The notes beneath the pieces were generated by a model, which saw only the letters and a list, made by a program, of their open reading frames with translations, did not search any database and was not told where the DNA came from. DNA of 64,000 bases from Paludibacteraceae bacterium (GTDB taxonomy: Bacteria; Bacteroidota; Bacteroidia; Bacteroidales; Paludibacteraceae), in contig JAKSNP010000010.1 in the NCBI GenBank assembly GCA_024399655.1, forward strand, positions 1 to 64,000. Direction: 5' to 3'. Position numbers and translations under genes: made by a program. Within the stretch, counting starts at the first letter, position 1; every line of letters begins with the position of its first letter. This document shows positions 1 to 5,419 of this stretch, one piece after another.

Positions 1-839
1 ATCAGAACGAGCGTTTTGCGCATTATGAGCCGGAATACAGCACGATATATGGTGCAAGATACCGTTTCACGGGCAAAGAATTGGATAGGGAGACGGGCTA
101 TACCTACAACGAGCAAAGATATCTGTGTACGGACGCAGGGATTTGGCTTTCTGTCGACCCGCTGGTGGACAAATACCTCAGCATCTCCCCCTACAACTAC
201 TGTAACTGGAATCCGATCAAGTATGTCGATCCGAATGGACAAGAATGGGAAAGCGAAGCTGATCAACAATATGCCCAAAAACTCCGTTCTGCTATAAACA
301 ATAAAATTAGTCAAATTGACAAACAACGTTCGCATACATACAACAAAAATAGGAGAAAGGAATTGTCAGATCGTCGCGATATTTTAGAAAGTGCTTTAGT
401 TGAGTTAAACGAGATGGAGGAAACCACCAAGTGTAGATTTAGATATGCAAGCGTTCATAAACAAGAAACAGCTTATACTGAATTGAGTGAAGATGGTCTC
501 ATAACAATGTATATTGATGAAGAATTATCAATAGAACTTGGTATTCATGAGTCTAGTCATGCATATGATATGTATAAATCACAAGATCAAAATAGTAGTG
601 CAAACTGCAATAGTGAAATCAAAGCCTATAGTAGGCAGTTGTCATTAATGGGTATACTTCCACAGAGTATATGCGATAAAACAATAGGAGGCTTCATCTC
701 TGTTTTTATAAATCCTCAAAAGCATCACAAGTTAAAAGATATTACACCTGATTGGGTCAGGGGAATCTATTATTATAATCCAGGTGATGAAAATGCAGAT
801 ATTTTTGGTCGCGTTTTCCCATATAAAAAATATAACTAA
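1..839 (+). CDS. RHS repeat-associated core protein, C-terminal part, with putative metallopeptidase toxin tip (5' end outside window)
   Basis: The reading frame is open at the left edge (first full codon at base 3), so this is the end of a larger RHS/YD-repeat protein. Residues encoded up to about base 240 are RHS core: RFTGKELDRETGY, then NPIKYVDPNG, the usual boundary before a variable tip. The tip (about 200 residues) has no core similarity. It carries HESSH (bases 546-560), a zinc-metallopeptidase HExxH signature, and a downstream Glu (codon 615-617, EIKAY) that could be the third zinc ligand. The tip is clearly related to that of the RHS protein at 1762: shared LGIHExSHAYD, a shared ExKAYxRQ segment, and DITPxxxRGI near the end. 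In RHS systems the C-terminal tip is the toxin. That this one cleaves protein is inferred from the motif only. A small exported protein follows 14 bases downstream. Confidence 0.85.
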   Translation, partial: QNERFAHYEPEYSTIYGARYRFTGKELDRETGYTYNEQRYLCTDAGIWLSVDPLVDKYLSISPYNYCNWNPIKYVDPNGQEWESEADQQYAQKLRSAINNKISQIDKQRSHTYNKNRRKELSDRRDILESALVELNEMEETTKCRFRYASVHKQETAYTELSEDGLITMYIDEELSIELGIHESSHAYDMYKSQDQNSSANCNSEIKAYSRQLSLMGILPQSICDKTIGGFISVFINPQKHHKLKDITPDWVRGIYYYNPGDENADIFGRVFPYKKYN

Positions 840-853
840 AAATAGTTGATGAC

Positions 854-1570
854 ATGGATATATCGCATAACATTAATCTCAAAGTATTAATTGTCATTTT
901 ATTAGCGGGAATTTGTGCTTTTTGGCCGCAAAAGTCATGTGGAAACTCTAAAGAAGATGAATATAATAGACCATTTAATCGTATTGATGCGGAAATCATA
1001 CGGAAAATGACAAAATATATGAGAGATTGTAATGATACCATTTCTGCTTTCATAATTAAGCAACGGTATAAAGCGCGTTGGCCTATTAGTTCGGACCCAG
1101 GAAGTCGTGAAGATGTACTTTTGTATTTATTTGAAAATGGTTATTTTTTTATGAGTGGCTATGGGTATCCGCTCACTATTGTATCAACCACTGGCGTAAA
1201 TTCAATGGGACGATGGAGCGAAACGGAGTCGTGTATTTATTTGCAATCTGACACTACATATCGGTCATCGACCGACATGATGAAAGAACCTTGTCCATTT
1301 TGTACTCCTATATGCTATGAATTTCATGACATGCCGCTCTATAAAAAAGACACGAAATTAATTATTAAGTCATGTCACCGGGATTGTTGTAGAGAAACGA
1401 GTCCATCGATGAAAGATCATTGTTATTATTATTATAAATCCAATAGATTTTTTAGAACATATTGTAATGCTGCTGATTGTAAGAACAAATGGTGGGATGA
1501 TCAGATGGTATGTCAACGTATTGCATTTACTATTTTAGAAGAGCGCGACGCCATTTGGGAATGGAAATGA
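854..1570 (+). CDS. hypothetical exported protein, candidate partner/immunity of the RHS tip
   Basis: This is a 238-residue protein of no family I recognise. The N-terminus has a hydrophobic stretch (LKVLIVILLAGICAFW) consistent with a signal peptide or membrane anchor. The mature part is rich in Cys and Tyr, including CPFCTPICYE and CHRDCCRE clusters that could hold metal or form disulphides. It starts 14 bases after the RHS stop, the usual position of an immunity gene in polymorphic toxin loci. The immunity role is inferred from position only. Export, if real, would suit a toxin acting in the periplasm or at the cell surface. The gene is AT-rich compared with the block from 5.4 kb onward. 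Confidence 0.6.
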   Translation: MDISHNINLKVLIVILLAGICAFWPQKSCGNSKEDEYNRPFNRIDAEIIRKMTKYMRDCNDTISAFIIKQRYKARWPISSDPGSREDVLLYLFENGYFFMSGYGYPLTIVSTTGVNSMGRWSETESCIYLQSDTTYRSSTDMMKEPCPFCTPICYEFHDMPLYKKDTKLIIKSCHRDCCRETSPSMKDHCYYYYKSNRFFRTYCNAADCKNKWWDDQMVCQRIAFTILEERDAIWEWK

Positions 1571-1598
1571 ATAAATAGACTATGATATATCTAGCTTC

Positions 1599-1629
1599 TT
1601 GCAATTGTAACTATCTTTTCGTACCTTTG
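1599..1629 (+). promoter_or_regulatory. Bacteroidetes-type promoter of the orphan RHS tip
   Basis: TTG at 1599-1601 and TACCTTTG at 1622-1629 are 20 bases apart, matching the -33/-7 pattern of Bacteroidetes sigma-ABfr promoters. The RHS tip starts about 130 bases downstream. Confidence 0.75.
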
Positions 1630-1712
1630 CAGGCAAAATACAGAGAAGTGGTATTTTGTTGCGAAACAGAAACCCAAAGCGATATTTGACATACCATCAT
1701 ATTCCCTACTCG
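1616..1712 (+). repeat. promoter/leader module, copy A
   Basis: This stretch starts at the promoter -7 box and runs to GATATTTGACATACCA. It recurs with a few substitutions and indels at 3489-3572. Shared blocks include TTTCGTACCTTTGCAGGC and CCAAAGCGATATTTGACATA. It looks like a duplicated 5' region that gives each tip cassette its own start of transcription. Confidence 0.75.
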
Positions 1713-1761
1713 AAGGACCAAAAAGGCTGTTTGACCATGTTGACGAACTCTAATTTACATT

Positions 1762-2718
1762 ATGTCAAATAGACCTGAGTGGGTTTCGGAGATATATTAC
1801 TATCATTCCGACCATCTGGGGTCGACTTCATGGGTGACGGACGGAGGAGGCAATCCCATAGAATATATCTCCTATCTCCCCTACGGAGAAGAATATCAGA
1901 ACGAGCGGTTCGCGCATTATGATGATAACATTTACGGCAAGGAAGCGAGATACCGTTTCACGGGCAAAGAATTGGACAGAGAAACGGGCTATACTTACAA
2001 CGAGCAACGATATCTGTGTACGGACTATGGCTTCTGGACAAGAGTCGATCCGCTGGTAGATAAATACCTCAACATCTCTCCCTATGCATATTGCAACAAT
2101 AATCCGTTGAAGTATGTCGACCCGGATGGAAGGCAATACGAATCTTCGGATGATCTCGCCTTCCACGATGAGTTGTATTCTGCTGTAGAAGCAAAGCTTA
2201 CAGAATTGGAAAATAAACCAGGCATGCATAGGAAAGAAATTAAGTCGTTAAATAATGCCCTTAATGAACTTGATTATATGAAATCTACGGAAGATTTTAT
2301 TTTCCATTTTGATAAAACCTCTCAAGCATATGGTGCTCAAACCAATATTATAGACGGTAAAATCGTTATGGAGTTACCACAAGAAGAGAGTCTGTGCCTA
2401 GGTATCCATGAAGCGTCGCATGCTTATGATTTGTCTCAGAAAATATTGGAATTGGGAGGTGATATTGGGAATAATGGAGATAAAGCCAAACGCCTTATAT
2501 ATAACATAGTAGGTGAACAAAAAGCATATCAACGGCAATTCCTTATAGGCGGATATAATAGCATGCCAAAATCTAAATATCTAGATTTACAACCCGGAGA
2601 ACACATGACCTATAATGACATTACTCCGCTATATATTAGAGGAATAGAATTATATGAAAAACAAGATGATGGCATATGTCATAAAAAGTATATATATGAA
2701 TCAATTGAAAGAAAATAA
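1762..2718 (+). CDS. orphan RHS core fragment with putative metallopeptidase toxin tip
   Basis: This 318-residue protein starts inside the RHS core (YYYHSDHLGSTSWVTDGGG) and lacks the YD-repeat shell. An in-frame TGA at 1741 shows the ATG at 1762 is a true beginning. The core runs to NPLKYVDPDGR near residue 122. The remaining ~195 residues form a tip with HEASH (residues 216-220, bases 2407-2421) and a possible third zinc ligand, Glu252, in EQKAYQRQ. The tip is a diverged homologue of the one ending at 839. Shell-less tips are known as orphan cassettes that can be recombined onto a full RHS gene through the shared core. Here the orphan has its own promoter and so may be expressed. The next gene overlaps its 3' end. 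Protease activity is inferred, and I cannot name the peptidase family. Confidence 0.8.
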   Translation: MSNRPEWVSEIYYYHSDHLGSTSWVTDGGGNPIEYISYLPYGEEYQNERFAHYDDNIYGKEARYRFTGKELDRETGYTYNEQRYLCTDYGFWTRVDPLVDKYLNISPYAYCNNNPLKYVDPDGRQYESSDDLAFHDELYSAVEAKLTELENKPGMHRKEIKSLNNALNELDYMKSTEDFIFHFDKTSQAYGAQTNIIDGKIVMELPQEESLCLGIHEASHAYDLSQKILELGGDIGNNGDKAKRLIYNIVGEQKAYQRQFLIGGYNSMPKSKYLDLQPGEHMTYNDITPLYIRGIELYEKQDDGICHKKYIYESIERK

Positions 2719-3310
2719 AATAATAATAGCTATTATAGCATCTGTTGTAATGTTGTTATCGTATGTTCAAGATGTATCTGCAGGAAAGTTTTATATACCT
2801 TGTTATTGGAATGATTCTACTTGGAATTGCGATTCTCTTTGTGTTTTATGGTTGCGTGAAGACTCTTCGTTTGTCTATTTTAAGAAATGGAGGGGGCCAA
2901 TAGATGAAATATCATGCGGCAGATGGAAAATAAACAATGATGTTTTGATACTCTATAGTGATAAAAAATACATTACTCACCCTAAAATTTTATATAACCG
3001 CTACAGATTAGATTATTGTCTATTATGGCAACAATATGATGGTTTGAAGTTTGTTATGCAAACAGATTCTTTAATAGTTAGTACACCTTTTCAGGATGCT
3101 AAATGTAGGCAGATACATTACAAGGATCGGTCTATTAACACACAAGTCAAGTCCAAAAACATTCAAGAATATAGTTTCGGGAAAAAGAATAGTTACATAT
3201 TTGATGGGAAGGTAGATATTAAAAGTATAAAATGGACTTATCGTTTAGTACCTATCTCTGTTGAAATAGAATTTCTCATCCAAGAGGCACGAGAAATTTT
3301 AAGCGATTGA
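2696..3310 (+). CDS. hypothetical exported protein, candidate partner of the orphan RHS tip
   Basis: I chose the ATG at 2696, which overlaps the RHS tip by 23 bases and gives 204 residues starting with a clear signal peptide (KIIIAIIASVVMLLSY, likely cut near VSAG). Upstream in-frame ATGs lie deep in the RHS gene and would spoil the signal. The mature part alternates short polar and aromatic stretches (ISCGRWKINNDVLILYS), resembling small beta-rich lipocalin-like proteins common in this phylum, but I cannot assign a family. Overlap with the toxin gene suggests translational coupling, as expected for an immunity protein. It shows no obvious similarity to the partner at 854 although the two tips are homologous. 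Confidence 0.6.
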   Translation: MNQLKENKIIIAIIASVVMLLSYVQDVSAGKFYIPCYWNDSTWNCDSLCVLWLREDSSFVYFKKWRGPIDEISCGRWKINNDVLILYSDKKYITHPKILYNRYRLDYCLLWQQYDGLKFVMQTDSLIVSTPFQDAKCRQIHYKDRSINTQVKSKNIQEYSFGKKNSYIFDGKVDIKSIKWTYRLVPISVEIEFLIQEAREILSD

Positions 3311-3471
3311 AAATATGATGTCCCCTATACTATATAGAGGAAGAGGAATATATAAACAGCATTTACCATCGAGCATCGAAAAAATATAGAAATGTATGAC
3401 TGTATTCTTCCCTCAAATGTAGCCCCTCTTAAGATTGGAAGTGTATAACAGTCCCTCAAAATTTTATACAA

Positions 3472-3503
3472 TTTGCCGGAATAAAATATTTTTCGTACCT
3501 TTG
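3472..3503 (+). promoter_or_regulatory. Bacteroidetes-type promoter of the third cassette
   Basis: TTTG at 3472-3475 and TACCTTTG at 3496-3503 are 20 bases apart. It is part of the second copy of the module that also precedes the RHS tip at 1762. Confidence 0.75.
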
Positions 3504-3572
3504 CAGGCGAATTGTGGAGAAATGATATTTTTGTTGTGAAACAAAAAGCCAAAGCGATATTTGACATACCAC
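3489..3572 (+). repeat. promoter/leader module, copy B
   Basis: Second copy of the module at 1616-1712. Identical blocks include TTTCGTACCTTTGCAGGC and CCAAAGCGATATTTGACATA, with small indels between them. Copy B ends at GACATACCA, after which the DNA switches to a piece of RHS core. Confidence 0.75.
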
Positions 3573-3574
3573 TA

Positions 3575-3595
3575 ATACCGATTCACGGGCAAAAA
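3575..3595 (+). repeat. RHS core remnant (recombination scar)
   Basis: The bases here match the RHS core segment at 59-80 and at 1950-1971, which encodes RFTGKE, with about two mismatches in 21. The match sits directly between the promoter/leader copy and the start codon of the next gene. It looks like what remains after deletion or exchange of an RHS cassette between leader and core. Confidence 0.65.
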
Positions 3596-3597
3596 AT

Positions 3598-4539
3598 ATG
3601 TTGAGAAAATCTATTATATTGCTCTTTATAGTGTTGCTGATTAGACCTGTTCAAATGATTCAGGCTCAGACCAGCAGCAATAAATATGTTGTGGTGGATA
3701 TAAAGAGACACGACAATCGGGTGTCGATAATTGATGTGCAGAGAAACGATTCAGTATTTCGCATTTATAGCATTATACGGGAACCTATTGACTCCACCTA
3801 TAGCCTACTAAGCATCGGAGATTCTCTGGAAGCAGAGTTGAATCGTTTTCCAAAAACATTTTTGGAAGTATCGAGCCTTGAAATAGTAGAAGAAATATAT
3901 CCTAAATTATATATCGGGAATCACTCGCCTCGGGGAACCGAAGGTGTATATCTATGTTCCCGTCTTAATGGGAAATATATCAAGAAAGATTCGTACCCTC
4001 CGTTTCCTGTAGGTCCGAGTGATTTCACATCCCCGCCTATTTATTATATGACTACGAAAAAAATTGATACTGAAATTTGTCATGGTATGGAGAGTCAAAT
4101 AAAGGATTCTACCTATTATTTGTACATCGGAGATTCTCTGGTTTTTACGATTGATAAAGGTGAGCTCCACACTTTCCCCATAATTTTGGCTGAAGCCTCA
4201 GTTCGTGAAGATGACAGATTTACCAAATTTTTATATGATTTTTGTCAAGACAGTGTGTTTCAAATGAAGCATATACGCTTCCCGTTGACCGTCAGAAATG
4301 TTCCTTATCTAAATAGTTCAAATACAGATATTTCTCATATAAATAGAAATCAATGGGAGATAATCGATTTTTGGAACTCTCATAAAAGGTTTATTTTAAC
4401 TGAATATCGAGAAAACAAGGACATAAGGTTGAATATCCAAATAGAGGATACCGGTAGATATACGGATTATTTGTTTAAAAAGCGACTGGGATCATGGATC
4501 TTATTCGGTATAACTGACAGAAGCAATCCGGCAGAATGA
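3598..4539 (+). CDS. exported protein, DUF4348-like C-terminal half
   Basis: 313 residues with a signal peptide (SIILLFIVLLIRPVQMIQAQ). The ATG at 3598 follows the RHS core scar directly. An internal repeat is visible: DSTYSLLSIGDSL near residue 65 and DSTYYLYIGDSL near 175. The last third (DRFTKFLYDFCQDSVFQMKHIRFPL, split as read, then WEIIDFWNSHKRF and a closing GSWILFGI) resembles the Bacteroidetes DUF4348 fold. I recall this pattern and cannot test it here. Function is unknown. Its position under a toxin-type promoter suggests it travelled with an RHS cassette, possibly as an immunity or accessory gene (inference). Confidence 0.6.
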   Translation: MLRKSIILLFIVLLIRPVQMIQAQTSSNKYVVVDIKRHDNRVSIIDVQRNDSVFRIYSIIREPIDSTYSLLSIGDSLEAELNRFPKTFLEVSSLEIVEEIYPKLYIGNHSPRGTEGVYLCSRLNGKYIKKDSYPPFPVGPSDFTSPPIYYMTTKKIDTEICHGMESQIKDSTYYLYIGDSLVFTIDKGELHTFPIILAEASVREDDRFTKFLYDFCQDSVFQMKHIRFPLTVRNVPYLNSSNTDISHINRNQWEIIDFWNSHKRFILTEYRENKDIRLNIQIEDTGRYTDYLFKKRLGSWILFGITDRSNPAE

Positions 4540-4608
4540 TATGTCACATATTTCAATAATGAATTAGCCCCAAAAAGTTTCCGAATAATTTGCACCTCAA
4601 ATCACACA

Positions 4609-4735
4609 GATTGCAGAATTGCACATCCATGCAGGTTCTTATTTTCTGGCCATTATATAATATATAATTATATATTAATAATGATTTTATTTTATGACCA
4701 CTACCAACCCACAACGATGTGCAATTCTGCAATCT
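4609..4735. repeat. 20-base perfect inverted repeat with AT-rich spacer
   Basis: AGATTGCAGAATTGCACATC at 4609-4628 is the exact reverse complement of 4716-4735. The 87-base spacer is AT-rich and has no open frame of note. It could be a miniature mobile element end pair, a protein-binding palindrome or a long hairpin. Confidence 0.75.
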
Positions 4736-4825
4736 ATACAATCTCTCCTACTCTCCCCTCTAAAACAAAACTTGTCATATCCCCCCCAAAAAAAAAGAAC
4801 AATATTTAGGTTTTTTAGCAACCAA

Positions 4826-4986
4826 AAGTAACAAGGTAACAAGGTAACAGGTTTTTTTGTGTTGGGTACACTTTTGGGGGTAGGGGGTATATAATATATA
4901 TATTATTAAAATAATATAATATTATAATTTTACATTGGATATCGTATCTGACAAAATTTCTTGTTACCTTGTTACCTTGTTACCTT
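4826..4986. repeat. inverted repeat made of tandem GGTAACAAG units
   Basis: The left arm 4826-4851 holds nearly three units of GGTAACAAG. The right arm 4960-4986 holds three units of the complement (CTTGTTACC). The arms share 21 bases of perfect complementarity. The spacer is a G-rich patch followed by alternating AT. The unit length of 9 and lack of unique spacers rule out CRISPR. Confidence 0.75.
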
Positions 4987-5067
4987 AAAAAAATATTAAA
5001 AATACTGTCTTTTTCTAAATTCCTTGACCGTTATCCTAAATCGGTTGACATAGGTGGTTGATATACT

Positions 5068-5104
5068 CCCAAAATCTCGCTTTGCTCGAACGAAGATTTT
5101 TGGG
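5068..5104. other. hairpin
   Basis: CCCAAAATCT (5068-5077) pairs with AGATTTTTGGG (5094-5104), with a one-base bulge. No proper U-run follows directly, so a terminator role is uncertain. It lies just upstream of the M16 peptidase promoter. Confidence 0.45.
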
Positions 5105-5147
5105 GGCATATATTTGCAATTTTTTTTTGCATTTTTTTCGGAAAAAA

Positions 5148-5180
5148 TTTGCAAAACCTAAAATGTTCATAGTATCTTTG
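5148..5180 (+). promoter_or_regulatory. promoter of the M16 peptidase gene
   Basis: TTTG at 5148-5151 and TATCTTTG at 5173-5180 are 21 bases apart, matching the Bacteroidetes consensus. It implies a 5' leader of about 230 bases before the ATG at 5420. Confidence 0.7.
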
Positions 5181-5272
5181 TCGTCGAATTTGACTCACCT
5201 ATATGATTACCACTAAAGCGGTGCTGAACGATGATATATAAGCCTCCTTCCGCGAGTCGGGATCAGAGCCAA

Positions 5273-5320
5273 TATGGGCGGACGACTGTCGGGAGACTGT
5301 CGGTTGACTGTCGGCCCATA
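5273..5320 (+). promoter_or_regulatory. structured 5' leader element with three GACTGTCGG repeats
   Basis: TATGGGC (5273-5279) pairs with GCCCATA (5314-5320). The loop holds three direct copies of GACTGTCGG at 5284, 5295 and 5306, one every 11 bases. The element lies in the long leader of the M16 peptidase gene, about 90 bases after the expected transcription start. A related arrangement occurs in the leader of the minus-strand operon at 50270-50310. It could bind RNA or a protein. No known riboswitch class fits. Confidence 0.5.
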
Positions 5321-5419
5321 AGCGAAAAAAAATATTAAAAATCAGTATTTGTTGTAGTTTAAAAATAGACTTCTGCGTCTAATACAACAAAACGAACAAC
5401 CAAAAAAACAATAATCAAC

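Larger units (their letters stand above)
4540..5419. other. repeat-rich non-coding region
   Basis: 880 bases without a credible gene. It is very AT-rich, with runs of A/T and TATA-like alternation at 4880-4930. It holds two long inverted repeats (4609-4735, 4826-4986), a hairpin (5068-5104), the promoter of the M16 peptidase (5148-5180) and a structured leader (5273-5320). It separates the accessory island from the conserved chromosome and may be the island's edge. I see no integrase, transposase or tRNA attachment site in it. Confidence 0.7.

Noticed and set aside
3325-3567. 80-codon minus-strand frame between exported genes
   Set aside because: Covers the promoter/leader copy B; no promoter of its own and no recognisable product.
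4553-4741. 62-codon minus-strand frame in the repeat region
   Set aside because: Consists largely of the inverted repeat and AT-rich spacer; no coding signature.
4826-4986. CRISPR-like repeats
   Set aside because: Units are 9 bases, directly adjacent, without unique spacers or cas genes.
1-5419. Insertion sequence or prophage as carrier of the RHS island
   Set aside because: No transposase, integrase, phage structural gene or clear target duplication visible in the window.
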